Positions 25,046 through 37,374 of a stretch of DNA of 64,000 nt are shown one piece after another. The stretch is from Sipunculus nudus (lineage: Eukaryota > Annelida > Sipuncula > Golfingiida > Sipunculidae), in NCBI GenBank assembly GCA_026874595.1, contig CM049307.1, positions 35,570,862 to 35,634,861 of the forward strand, written 5' to 3'. The notes beneath the pieces were generated by a model. It had not been told where the DNA came from and ran no database searches. It was given only the letters and a program-made list of their open reading frames with translations. Every line of letters begins with the position of its first letter. Positions within the stretch are counted from its first letter, which is position 1. The position numbers and the translations under genes are program-made.

Positions 25046-25891
25046 TTATCTGTTTAAGAAAGAAAATAACGACCAGCATATAAAGCTTTCTTTCTCTAAA
25101 ATTCTTTAATAATTTGGAATAATTTATCTGAAACGCGGAAATTTATTCATTTGTGATCACAAACCCATATTTATTATGTCATATACATAAATCGTAAAGG
25201 CGCTACATGTATATATATAAGTGGTTTGAGCATAACATATATTTATTCCCTATACCATCCCTGAACACGTGATTATTAGTGACATCTATATGCAGTTTCC
25301 ATTAAATACTGCATGATTGGTCCTTTATCTATATACAGCAATGCTTAGCAATAACTCGCAGTTATGGAAAGGCTTTTAGAATATGCATGGTTCCAGAACA
25401 TCACTTTTGGTATAATATCAAGGAAAACCTTAACCATGTTTCAACAGACTCTTGAAACATTTCTGAGACCCTTAGTTGTTTGTTGTAAATGAAGAAGAAT
25501 CATTCAACCTTGAGATGTATATACTTCATCTAAAGGTAATAAGTTTTGTAAAAGCTAATCGCACAAGTAGGTTACCATTGAACTGCACAAAACTAAAACT
25601 ATGATTTTGCAATATAAAAGAATATAAAGGAGTTCACTTCCGTGTCCTATATACACACTAACAAGGCTGCGAGGACTTTTACATATATTTACATGTATAT
25701 ATAGTCATGTTTATGTTGATTTTATCACGCAAATCGCTTGTGGGAAATACAAAAAAAAACTGGATTGTACTGATTTTAAACATACATGTGTAAGTATATA
25801 TCATTGATATTCAAAGTAATGGGGTTTTCTGGATTTGGTGAGCCAATGTGACAAATGCTTGATAACAGAACCGAACAAACCCTTGTCCATA

Positions 25892-26060
25892 GCAGGGGCG
25901 GATCCGGGATTAAGGAAAAGGTCATCAGGTACGGAAAAGGGGGGGGGGGGGGGTCCAGGCCGCAAAATTTCGTCTAAAACACTTTAAAAAAGGTTGCTTC
26001 GAGAGAAAAAAGGGTTGTCCGGAAACCCCTGGAACCCCCCCCCCCCCCCCGGGATCCGCT
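25892..26060. mobile_element. Short MITE with imperfect TIRs, copy 2
   Basis: Left end caggggcggatccgggatt, right end gggatccgcttctg. The interior matches the copy at 9147-9346 ('aaaggtcatcaggt', 'aaatttcgtctaaaac', 'aaaaggttgcttcg'). Long G-run (about 25939-25953) and C-run (about 26034-26050). Confidence 0.65.
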
Positions 26061-26344
26061 TCTGCATAATATTTGTAATATCAGGTCAAAAATTTCTTGT
26101 TAATATGAAGAAAATTTTATCCAAAAAAAAGTGTATTCCGAAGTTATACATCAGTGTTTGTCCACGAGAACCAGTGACAAATCCTGCCATCATGCATATA
26201 ATAGATATTGTAAGCTACAGGCATATTTACTTTCTATCCTTACCCCTTGATATCCCGGCATTATTATAATTGCACTTCCATAATTTCGGTACTTCGGACT
26301 GGAAATCCTATGTGTAGGATCAATTTGTGAAATATAAAATATAC

Positions 26345-26420
26345 CTACAGCGTGTTCCAGCTTCTCGCTGCGCCCAGAGAGAGTGAAGACAAATCAGAAT
26401 GTCTGCTTCCCAGATTCACG
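26345..26420 (-). other. Possible non-coding first exon and promoter side of the lectin gene
   Basis: On the minus strand the tract ends in a good donor (CTGTAG|GTATAT at 26345) and is less AT-rich than its surroundings. The first coding exon begins at an acceptor (TTTTAG| before 24594), so at least one upstream untranslated exon is needed. This is the nearest candidate; evidence is weak. Confidence 0.25.
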
Positions 26421-26872
26421 TATGTCCATTGGACGTCAGCATTGATGTTATTGAAAACACCCTGCCTTCAGTGATTCATTTACTGAAACAATTTTGTGTC
26501 AGGTACAAGGTATGTGGGGGAAGGGGTCGGTATTTCATATTGTGCCGCTACAGAGCAGTATTTTGGTATTAATTACGAAAGTCGAGAATGGACCGAGGAG
26601 AGTTGCGTGTGCTGGGGTGTAACAGAGACACGGCCGGGAGAGTCCATGCAGAACGACATCGCGAGAGTCCTCCGTTCCACATCACTGAACATCCAGTGAC
26701 CGTATCGGGTGATTATATGAGCAAACATGTTGCCTCTTGTTAACATTTAATGTGATTCTTACCTCCTGAGCCACAGAGCGTTTTTTAAGCTATTGGAAAC
26801 GTAGCTTGTTTTGTGAATTAACGTCGGTTTGCACGAAAGAGACCCCAAGTAACGAGAGTATAAATAGGGACC

Positions 26873-28010
26873 CATGAGTCTTTATACTCAGCTGAATTTG
26901 TCCATGACGATATTATATGCACTCTTTCAAAATGGAGGTCCTTTGACCCTTGACCCTTTACCATGTGACCCAAAATTCAAGAAGATTCTTCCCCTCCTGA
27001 TAGGTGAGCCAGATACTAAAAATGGATGATTTGTGATGAAAAGCTTACCTTCAAATGTATCCAGAAGCTTGATATAGTAGAGAGCCGTACCACCGTGACC
27101 ATTGGACTTGTGACTTCAAAATAAAAAGTGTTCTTCCTTAGTTGGTAGGTAATCATACGTGAAAGATCTTTCAAAGATGGAAAGTTTAGCATTAAATGCA
27201 TTAAAAAAATATGTCAAAAGCAGTGGACCCTGTAACCTTTACCTTTGACCTTGTGATTTAAAAATTTACTGGCTCTTTCTCTATTATCAGAAAATAAATT
27301 TTCGAAAGAAGGAGGATGAACGAATATTTATTTTGACCAGTACTTCAAACATACAGGGTTTACAAATATCCTAAATTTCCACTGATTTGACCTTGAAGTA
27401 TTATCCGTGAAATCATTTTGATTTTCTGAACAATCTATCCAACATCTGGAGAAAAGTTATGTTTTATCCGATTTTCACCTAATATGGAATTATTTTAGAT
27501 TACTCTCACTCATATTGAAGGTCATGACCCTAATTTGAATAGGCTTCATTCTATGATTCAATTAATGCATCTGCACAATATAAAGGATATCTGATCTTCT
27601 TTTCTTAGTTACTAAGTCACACTATGGTAAAGTGACAATAATGAGGGTATTTAAGGGCACAAAACCACAAAATAATATCATATTTAGTGGCGCCACTAGT
27701 CTTCCGTATAAGAAAAAAAGCTATCCAAGATTATCTGGCAACCTTGTGTTAAGAACAACTGATCAGGCTTGAGATGTGATATCTGGCCATTTGTATGTAC
27801 ATGTATTTCATATTATTTCGCGAGTGCTCACACACGGCCTAAGACTCTAAGAATATAAAATCACAGTGACCTAATTTCAGGTTTCAAATAAGATCTTTTT
27901 AAAGTTTCTGAAAATTCACAGTTTCATGGTCCTGGCTAACGAACGGCCAGACCGAAGGAGGAAAAAGCGCAATCGCTATACCTCAGTTGACTTTGTCTGC
28001 TGAGCTAAAA
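26873..28010 (-). mobile_element. Family C element, reverse orientation
   Basis: On the minus strand it begins 'ttagctcagcagac...gtcaactgaggtatagcgatt' at 28010 and ends '...attcagctgagtataaagac' plus 'tcatgggtcccta' at about 26873. The same start and end words bound the element at 51236-52692. The interior includes a degenerate ggtggcgccacc (27686-27697) and an 'atcacagtgacctaatttca' palindrome variant (27860). It also has 'cccttgacccttt' type half-sites near 26945. No coding capacity. Confidence 0.65.
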
Positions 28011-28619
28011 AAACTTCCTACTGACTGGGATAAATGTGTAAACTAGAATGGCCTATTACACATTCGCTAAATCCGGCAGCTGCTTCCCATGGGCCTGCAT
28101 CCCCAAAATATAGGGAAAATATACAGAACTTCAAAAGTAATAGGGTTATCAAATTCTATATTTATGTACAACTGACCTTGATTATAAGGGTAAAGGTCAT
28201 CAGTTTACGATTCCGCCGAGGTCTTGGTTGAAATAATTTGTGTGTCAAATATGGGAAAAACATTAACTCTATATTTACCCAGTCTTCTAAGAACGTTGAT
28301 ATAATTTTGTATAAAATTTATGGAAAATATGTAATTTCTCAAAAGTTATGTAGTTCACAAATATCTCAAATCCATATTTGGCCTTAAAGATCAAGAACGT
28401 CATCAATCTTTGCATCAAATTCTAACTTAAAACTTTTTTTTAAACCCGCCGATAAATTTGATGAATCAATTTGTTTATCAATTTGATTTAAATGCAATGA
28501 TGCATATGTTATAGGGTTCGCCATTATACTGTATTTCAGCAAATTAGACCTTCAATATCGAGGTGAAGTTCTTCTGTTTTCGGACTCCTCCACAGAAGTT
28601 CTTGAAACAATTTATGTAT

Positions 28620-28915
28620 CAAGTCTGATGGAGGGGGGGGGGGGGGGGGTGCAATACTTTAAACACATATTAAAGAATCTGTTTTTCATGATGCTCAAAA
28701 GCCCGCTATGTTTTCTATGAGCAGAATATTGGCCCTTGTGACCTATTTTGAGGGGTTTCCAATGAGATCTCACATGAACCTCCGTTGTGTTTACGTTAGA
28801 AGTTCCCAGGTAAAATGGTTATGATTTGTGCCCTGTTAACTGACAACCTGACGACAAACAAAGGGTGATCGCTATACCTTAAATGGTCAGTTATGCTCAG
28901 GGTATTAAGCTAGGA
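28620..28915 (-). repeat. Family C fragment beside a G-run
   Basis: A G-run at about 28632-28650 is followed by words found at family C 5' ends when read on the minus strand: 'taaggtatagcgatcaccct', 'gttaacagggcacaaatcat' and 'aataggtcacaagggcc'. Confidence 0.5.
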
Positions 28916-29276
28916 AAATGAAGTATGAATAAACGTTAATAACAGTAAGGATATAATGAGACAAGCATAACCAAAACATTTCTTCTGCAAGGGTTCATGA
29001 CCGTTACACTAGAACTGATGACCCAAACGCAGAGATGTCTCATGTTTCTCAACATTGTAGCGCTCAATGTCACGTCACTTCTTGTAGAAGCTTCACTAGT
29101 TTTACCATGTGCAACCACAAGGAGTACATGTAGGCCTATTTACTGCATCAGTCCACCGGCACATGACCAGCACTTCAAATACTAGATAGGATTTGACAGA
29201 GAGATATTCTCTTTGTATCAAAAAACACTGTATACAATGCTGTGAAACAAGTTGCTATTTTTTTATATAAAATTAC

Positions 29277-29684
29277 TTATGCACGTGTTATGCACGTGCG
29301 TATATAATTTAACTTTGACGGAATATCGAATTTGAAAGTTATAACGTTATACTGCACTGGAGTTGTTGGTTTACAATCCTCATTGTACTCCAGCCGTATA
29401 TCTGCCGCAGCGGACATCCATGCTTTCTTATATGTCTGCAATATGTCATTATTTGTAAACATATGAGACATTATGATTTTTTTTTTCGATTTGAGGTAAG
29501 AGAGAAAAACGTAATTCCATGATAATCTTTGAAGTGGAAAAAGCTTACTCAGATAAAAAAAACAATTTTTTTATTAAAGCCCCCATAAGCTTTTAACAAG
29601 TCATACTTTTTATCGGGTGGCCATTTTGTCATCATTTTCCATTATGTCAGAAGAACTACTTGGACCGTCATTTTTGGTGAACCT
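29277..29684 (-). other. Two candidate terminal exons of an unidentified gene
   Basis: After a good acceptor (tattgcag) at 29435 the minus strand is open for 52 codons to TAA at 29277 and looks protein-like (starts TYKKAWMSAAADIRLEYNED). After another good acceptor (tttcttag) at 29684 it is open for 24 codons to TAA at 29610 (RFTKNDGPSSSSDIMENDD). No upstream exon could be joined with confidence, and no family was recognised. They may be chance. Confidence 0.2.
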
Positions 29685-32600
29685 CTAAGAAATAAGAAAT
29701 TTAAAAAAAAAACCTTACGCACATCGTTATTTCAAAGAGAATGGTCAAAAGGTATAAGAAAACTATTTAAGAATTAGTTATCTTATTCTGTTTCGCCAGG
29801 GCATATGCCTATTCTGTTTTATATTATTGTCAATATTGGACAGAAACATATAACCAGCAATAATTGAAGTCAGAGGCTGTAAATGCCTCGGCCAAGATGA
29901 TACTTTTCTGTGTTTCTGTTGCATCGTGTCGCTGTTCACTTATCGACTCATCTGCAGGTGAGCCCATATATAGCTCCACAATGAAAAATGATCATTTGAA
30001 TCATAAATAAATTATGTTCATTTATATTATGTGCATAATTATTTGATTTATACCTGGGGTGTTACCCTATGCATCCACAAAAATTAAGCAAAATCTGCTG
30101 AATAAGTTCTGCGTAAAGCTATAAACAAATAAAGTGAAGAATAACATATATCCAACCTATGGTAGGTATTACTGTGACTGTCTCTAATTCAGACATGTAT
30201 CCATTAACTGGAGAGCGGACTTTATATTACAGTATAGATAGGGAGATTTCAGGGTTTGTTCTAAATAGGAACAGAATCCATTGTCATCTGACGACTGTAA
30301 CTTAGTTATTTTAGTGCATATTTAAGTAAGGAGTATAACGCGTTGATTGTTTTTATAACTGATTGTACATTAATATGGAGTATCACGATTAGATGTTCGC
30401 ATTAGAACTTAGTTAAGAGAACACAGGTGCTTCATCTGATGTTAATTTAGGTACAGTTTAATTCCGTGGGAACCGATTCATGTCCAGACGGTTTCCATAG
30501 CAACGTTGTTTATTGTAGACATCAAAAGCAACGCACCTGCCTATTTTGCTTTTTCTCAGGGTCGTCTCTTGAGGCGTGTCCATTTTAGTATTCTTACAGT
30601 TAATGACAAGCAATATATTTCTGTGAAATGTTGGGGTACAAGACGGACAGGATTTGTGACGTCAGCAGGTGCATATACGGTGATTTGCCTTTATATCGGC
30701 GGGGCTGAATTTTCGCGGTTTTTTATTTTTAAAAGTTTAACGGAGTTTCTTTTTCGCGCTCTATCATTAGTCTAGTAGTATATTTTCATATCAAATATGA
30801 AACTATTAACTGTAATGACCAAATTATTTTATAAACCGCGGATTTCACTATTATCTAGGTCTACTATTTCTCCAACCGGATATTGCATGTTCGAACAGTC
30901 ACTGACGGCTGAGCCGACGCGTGCGGGAAGCATTAACCCCGCTGGTTGTAATGAGTTCAGGGCCAAGGCACGTTCAAAACAAATCATATTCCACTGTTTT
31001 ACTGCAATTTGGCCCCATAATGAATTGTGACCTTTCAAATATATTCAAAATTTACGTCATCACTAGCCAATCAAACATCGTTTGGCGCGTCATGATTTGG
31101 GTAGTGACAGAATTAGTTCTTTATACAGTTACAAGGTGTCGCTTCCCTAGCGGCTACGTTCACTACGTTGATGGCAAATTTATTCATTAACATAAACTAT
31201 AATCGGCACATTGTGAAAGAGTACCTTCCATTCAATATTCATTTTAGGCAGGCCTTATTCCACTCCCCGGGAGTGGAAATAAGGGATGATTATTTCCACT
31301 TCTGATGGTAAAGACCTATGCAGTCTGAGCCTTCTGGAAAAAAGTCACCAATTTTCATCTATTTCATATAAAGCATGTCTTCGAAGCTTTACCGGTATTT
31401 CTGGTACAGATTTTTATTTTATGTGCAAATATAGTACTCAGTCATTAGGAGCACTAGTTATATATTTGTACATTTATAAAAGGGTTTCAGTTTCTACATT
31501 GAAATACATTTCAAAGGTGAAATTATTACTGTATGATATATAAGTTTAAGAACATTTATGATTTGACAGATTAAACCCTGCAGCTTAATTACATTTAATA
31601 TTTGCGAACAAGTTTTCAAGGATAAATGTTTATTTTCTGCAAATAGTTATAATTTGTCTACTAGTTTGTTCAATAATTTTATAGTTTTATATATTAAGCA
31701 TGAGAAAAAGCTTAGTGCAGCTAAAATATTATAGGGCCAAAATGTTTTGACATCACTTAATTGTGTCCTGGCTCAGTCCTGATCAGTAGATTGTTAGCAC
31801 CTCATTAGCAGGACCAGTCCAGACTCTGTCTCCATACACCCAGACTAGTGCTGTCAGGTCTTGGCTCAGTGCATAGATAAAGTGTAGACAGTTTGCATTA
31901 GACTAGCACCCACTTCTCTGGTTGGCTATTTCTTTAATTTATCCCAACATTTATTTGGTCCAGAACATGACTGTATGAATAGCATGGCTGTAGTGTCAAA
32001 ATAAGTGAATTTTGTCAAAAAGAAAAGCTAGAACTACAAAGAAACATAGGATGAATGTAACAGTAATATCAAGACTGTTGTCAAATTTTTTGGACATTAA
32101 AGGTAAGCCAAATAACCATCTTGTAACTATATAGCTTATATAGCCTATTCAGCCAGGCGGTCCAATATAGGCCGGATGTCGATTACATTTAAAACTTACA
32201 AACATTCAACTTTTATTTTATGTCGGGTGTTGAAATTAGCCTTCTTTATTTCAACTCCTAAGGGGGGAGTGGAAATAAGCACTTCCTTCATTTTAAGCGG
32301 CACTGGATGTCATCGGCTTTGCACACATACATGTAATTTTTTAAATATTACTGCCCGGATGGCTTTGACACTTTTCAGACTCCAGTCATCTACGGGGGGG
32401 GGGCAGGGAAAACTGCCAGGCGCGCCCACCGGGTCAGCACATCCCTGCAAAGGGTCACAGTTTTTGCATCTAAGCCGACCGATATTATTTTAAATGGGCC
32501 CAATTATTCTCCCTGAATCACTTAAAGTATATGCACCAGGCTCGATGGACATCACTATGTAGCTGAAGATTAATCGCAACTGTCGCCAACTATTGGCAGC

Positions 32601-32760
32601 TTCTGAAATTAACGATCATGGCCTGGTATATATGCATTCAAAACTGCGTGGTTTCAATTTCGCGGTCAGAGAGCGATGTGTGTCTACCGTGAGTCCGTCC
32701 GGTAATAGGACAGGGCGCTGAGCACGAAACTTATGTGACACTGAATATTGTCGTGCGTGG
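29685..32760. other. Intergenic, no gene seen; one strong palindrome
   Basis: AT-rich sequence without convincing splice-bounded exons. A plus-strand frame at 30506-30775 (DIKSNAPAYFAFSQGRLL...) follows a possible acceptor but no partner exon was found. The palindrome at about 31255-31287 is listed separately. A G-run lies at about 32394-32403. Confidence 0.4.
31255..31287. repeat. Near-perfect palindrome
   Basis: ccttattccactccc is followed directly by cgggagtggaaataagg, so the two arms pair over about 16 bp with one extra base. The right arm word 'gggagtggaaataag' recurs at about 32266-32280. Confidence 0.7.
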
Positions 32761-33065
32761 TCATATTCAGGTATTTTGTGTCCAGGGAAGATCAGCTGTG
32801 AGAAACATTTCTTCAGTTATCCTACAGTGGAGGTTGTGAGCCTATCTATCAGTGCTTTCTGGACTTTGCCTTGACGGCAAGCGTTTCAGTGAGGAACTGT
32901 GATGAATGGCAGCGTGAGCCGCCGGCGAACCCCTGTGAGTTTATACAGTGAGGACGGACTGAGCTGAGAACTGACATTCCGATGTCACGTGTGCGCGTCG
33001 ATCGTGTGATCCGGAGAAGTGTAAACAAGTGAACTTTTTTTGGTGCTGTGAACACAAAGGGGTAA
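32761..33065 (+). promoter_or_regulatory. CpG-rich patch, possible promoter/first exon
   Basis: Compared with its AT-rich surroundings this stretch has many CG dinucleotides (gccgccggcgaac, gtgcgcgtcgatcgtg). It includes ATG at 32902 followed by eleven open codons to a good donor (ACCCCT|GTGAGT). A start of a plus-strand transcript is possible; nothing confirms it. Confidence 0.25.
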
Positions 33066-33120
33066 ACAGGACCTTGTGGCTGTGTTTGATTAAGTTGACT
33101 ATTGTGATCATCAACATATA

Positions 33121-33154
33121 TAAATAAATAAATATATATATTATATTATATATA

Positions 33155-33213
<59 letters not shown>
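33121..33213. repeat. (TA)n-rich microsatellite
   Basis: TAAATA and TA units running into a long pure TA tract. Confidence 0.9.
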
Positions 33214-33216
<3 letters not shown>

Positions 33217-33380
33217 TGGAACGCCTCTCCATAGAATTGTTAGTGTATTTTAATATCTTGTTTACTCACGGCTTTCTTATCTTTTTGAGTGGAGATGTGA
33301 GTTTCAGCCGGTTCGATTTACCGTTTAAAAGAACCTGGACGTTCTTTCCTTCGGGGGTGTGACATCCATTATTTCGCAGC

Positions 33381-34884
33381 ATGACGAAAGAGGGCGCTGC
33401 TCTCATTCTAATCCAGTATATTGTTACGAGGCCACTCCCGATAAGTTATTTACAAAAAAAGGTAAGGCTTTTTTCATATATATAACCATGCATTACAGCC
33501 TGGGAATCAAAGGCATTATCCTGATACAACAGCTGCAAACGATATGCAAGGTTATATCACAGACAAGCAATACAGCAAACTGGGCGATTAAGCAAAATAT
33601 TAGGAAACAAATAACCCGGTTGACAAGCTATTAATTGAAAAACCGTATCCTGTACCGAACACATTTACATATATTTTACATCAGACTGAAAAACAGGCAG
33701 ATATTTGTAGCTCCACAGAGATCATACCGTTAATTTCGTCCTTCATGGTGCGGGTTCAAAGACAAGAGACCATAAAACTTTACTGCATGGAGGATTATAT
33801 ATAGAGCCCGAGTTAATTAGGTCAGTTTGTATAGCCTATTTGCCGGGCGCCTGCGTCATATATCTTTATTAATACCGATTAAATGTTTTTCCCCGTACGT
33901 TTCACATGAGCTGGAATCATTTATCAGCAATTTATCGTGAATTTTCCGTGTTGTTCTGGAAAATGATCGTTGCCAGCAATATATACCCTTCGTTTAAAAG
34001 TTATATGTTACAAAGTTTTTATATACAGATAAACGTGTGTGGCGACATATGAAAATACTGATGCAAGGCAAATTACTGCAATCACGCTAAGTTTGAACTT
34101 ATTGTACAGAAGCCTCGGCACACGAATAAGTTTGATAATGCTTCAATGGACCTGTGTTAACACGTAGATGTCTTTTAATACTTCATCACGTGGTATATGT
34201 GTATGAGCGGTGTTTAAGGAGTTGCGAGGTCGTTTTGTTTATCGGTATAATAAAGTCACCAGCTGTAGCTGAAGTAAAGCAGTTCATGGCTCTGTCATTC
34301 CTGAATCACAGGATTATCGTGTTTCTTTTTAAGAAGATATATCCCACGGCTTTTGTATAAATAACAGAAATATGTAACATATATCAGACCATTATGTGAT
34401 CTTTTTAAGGGAGCATCCCTGGTAAAATCCCCTAAATTAAAATCAATCCAAAAGTTGTTTCGAATCCATATTAGACCCCATAAAGTATATATCATTTACA
34501 CCTGGTAAGGTTCTTTCTATAATGGTGTATATAATTATTTATGAATTACACATTCAGTTTCATATGATATTTTAACATTCTTGAATCTTAAATTTTTAAA
34601 TGGTACACGATTTTAAATAGGCCTAACAGTAACAGCAAACCAATTTTTAGTGTGCTAAAGTCAAACTATATGATTCCTCTATCATGTTTCTAACTTAAAT
34701 TGAATATTTAAAATTTTAATTCAATAAAAACCTACAGCTTTTTTTTTTAAACATGATTTGCTTACTTTTCTGTTAAATGACTTTTTGGTTGATTTTTTAG
34801 GAGGATTTTGACAGGGATGCTGTAACTGGGATGGAAATTTTACACGGAATCCGAAGATTAATTCAAATATCTACAAGTGATTGA
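33381..34884 (+). CDS. Tentative two-exon small hypothetical protein
   Basis: Exon 33381-33461 opens with ATG (MTKEGAALILIQYIVTRPL) and ends at a strong donor, AAG|GTAAGG, phase 0. Exon 34801-34884 follows a strong acceptor (gattttttag), is in phase 0, and reads EDFDRDAVTGMEILHGIRRL to a TGA. Together they give 54 residues. No family is recognised and no Kozak or expression evidence exists, so this may be only part of a longer gene or chance. Confidence 0.2.
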
Positions 34885-34922
34885 GGACCGAGTTTAAGAC
34901 GAACGACTAAGAGCGAGAATGG

Positions 34923-35140
34923 GCTGCTGAAATGTAAAAACACAGTCTTAACCACATTTATATTCATATAAATACAGAATCTCACTGAGCGTCACGGCAA
35001 GTATGAAAGGTCTAGAGGCACCAGATGCTACTGAAATGTAAAAACACAGTCCTAACCACATTCATATTTATATAAATACACAATTTCACTGAGAGTTACG
35101 GTAAGTGTGAAAGGTCAAGAATAGGCACAAGATACTAATG
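34923..35140. repeat. Two-unit tandem repeat, about 108 bp each
   Basis: Both units run 'gctactgaaatgtaaaaaca', 'cagtc(t/c)taaccacatt', 'atataaataca' and 'tcactgag', then 'gtgtgaaaggtc' or a close variant. The unit boundary is about 35029. The reverse strand of each unit has an acceptor-like 'ttttacatttcag'. Confidence 0.8.
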
Positions 35141-35157
35141 ATTAAAGGATGGCGGCC

Positions 35158-36587
35158 AGTCTGCATCTACTGAGCAAGTACAAACAACAGATATAAGCAG
35201 AGTAAGCCAGAAAGCACATAAATTCTAAAGAAAGGATATAGATGATTAGCTGGCTTTAGGGTCAGATACATTCCCTTTTTCGTAAATAATCACAGGCAAT
35301 AATTTTGATTTAAAAACAATTATCATTATATACTTATAATCTCTTCATCAGGAATTAAATCTGAACCACCACAGATCCACTCTACAAAATACTCTTCCAG
35401 ACACCAGTCTCCTTTAACACTGAAGCAGCCCAGGAGGATCCCTGTCAAATCGATAGTTCTTTGAAACACCTGGATCTTTTAATGAACAACACCATCATCA
35501 TATGATACCCTTTTTCATATAAAATATTCATCTTGATACTCAGCATGATATGTTTTCTCAAGAACGAGAAAAAAATATGCATTTACATTGCATGTAGGAA
35601 AGAAAGTTCGATTTGGCCACCTGCATCGCATACATCTTCATTTGCACACATGGTACAAGCTGTTGGAAGGCTGTTGGAAAGCAAAGCAAACAACCCGTGA
35701 TTTATTCCTGATTTTTATTTAATTGTCAAGTTATGTACGGGAATCTCAATTAAAGATTCCCCTGACAGTGTGTATATATATATATATTCCAACTAAAGGT
35801 GTGTAAACTTTTCTTAGATTGCTTAATCATTTTTTTGGTGTTGGATGTGTCTGTTATGATACATTGGTAGAAGTCTGCATCTACTGAGCAAGTACAAACA
35901 ACAGATATAAGCAGAGTAAGCCAGAAAGCACATAAATTCTAAAGAAAGGATATAGATGATTAGCTGGCTTTAGGGTCAGATACATTCCCTTTTTCGTAAA
36001 TAATCACAGGCAATAATTTTGATTTAAAAACAATTATCATTATATACTTATAATCTCTTCATCAGGAATTAAATCTGAACCACCACAGATCCACTCTACA
36101 AAATACTCTTCCAGACACCAGTCTCCTTTAACACTGAAGCAGCCCAGGAGGATCCCTGTCAAATCGATAGTTCTTTGAAACACCTGGATCTTTTAATGAA
36201 CAACACCATCATCATATGATACCCTTTTTCATATAAAATATTCATCTTGATACTCAGCATGATATGTTTTCTCAAGAACGAGAAAAAAATATGCATTTAC
36301 ATTGCATGTAGGAAAGAAAGTTCGATTTGGCCACCTGCATCGCATACATCTTCATTTGCACACATGGTACAAGCTGTTGGAAGGCTGTTGGAAAGCAAAG
36401 CAAACAACCCGTGATTTATTCCTGATTTTTATTTAATTGTCAAGTTATGTACGGGAATCTCAATTAAAGATTCCCCTGACAGTGTGTATATATATATATA
36501 TTCCAACTAAAGGTGTGTAAACTTTTCTTAGATTGCTTAATCATTTTTTTGGTGTTGGATGTGTCTGTTATGATACATTGGTAGAAG
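35158..36587. repeat. Perfect 714-bp tandem duplication
   Basis: Unit 1 starts at about 35158 and unit 2 at about 35872, an offset of 714 bp. Every line compared by eye is identical, including the internal TA tract. The second unit diverges from the first only after 'acattggtagaag' at about 36587. Either a very recent duplication or an assembly artefact. Confidence 0.9.
35326..36373 (-). other. Candidate Cys-rich C-terminal exon pair, present twice
   Basis: In each 714-bp unit the minus strand has two phase-compatible exons. Exon a is 35659-35621 (copy 36373-36335; CTMCANEDVCDA) and exon b is 35441-35326 (copy 36155-36040; GILLGCFSVKGDWCLEEY then stop TAA). Boundaries are AG/GT and both joins are phase 1. 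The joined part has six cysteines in 50 residues. No family was recognised and no start exon was found. Confidence 0.3.
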
Positions 36588-37374
36588 ATATGATCTTCTT
36601 CCAGACACTGAAAGTGATTTGGAAATATTTCTGCTATACTAACAATGCTATGTCTATATTGTTGGTAAATAATCGGGACACCATGTCGATAGAATATAGT
36701 AGCCAAGTGCTGCCTCGCCACCTCAGAGTGACCTTTTTAACCTGTTAAATTACCCGTTAATTTTAAACACATAACGAGAACATTAAGTTTGTATAACAGC
36801 AGAATGCACTAATACTGATGCTTGATAAAATAATACATTAATACTGATGTTAAACAGTTAAATACATTAATACAAGTGTTGAACAATAGACTGTATCAAT
36901 TTTGATGTTTCCACAGGATATAAACAACTTAATGGTTTTTGTTCCGATGACCACAATCAAGTATCAGCGATCTAGTCCAATTCTCAACATGCAGTCCACT
37001 ACAGGGAGAAGCTGCATGCTTCACGGGCAAAGAAACAAACAAATAACTGTCTACAGTTTCAGCAAACCCCAGCTTCTAATGCAAATCAAATCGTTTCCTC
37101 GGACATTTGTAGTCAAAGTTAAAGCCCAAATCCCTTTCAGGGGTTCACTGTCCGAGAGAATAAAGACTCAGGTGTATTGAAGATCAATATTAGTATTATG
37201 AAAGATATATAAAAGTTGTTGGCAAATCTGAGCCGTGTGTGGTACTTTGCAAAAGATAATAAACTTGAATGCACATTTCCCGTTTAAAATGTATGCACTG
37301 TAGGTTTGCACCCAACTAGGCAACAGGAGACGCATACGTTTGGCAATTGAGTTATACATCAACTCCTATCACAA
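36588..37374. other. Between the duplication and the first phosphatase, no gene seen
   Basis: Short open frames occur on both strands but none has a recognisable domain or matching splice partner. The right end is presumably the 3' UTR of the phosphatase at 37375. Confidence 0.4.
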
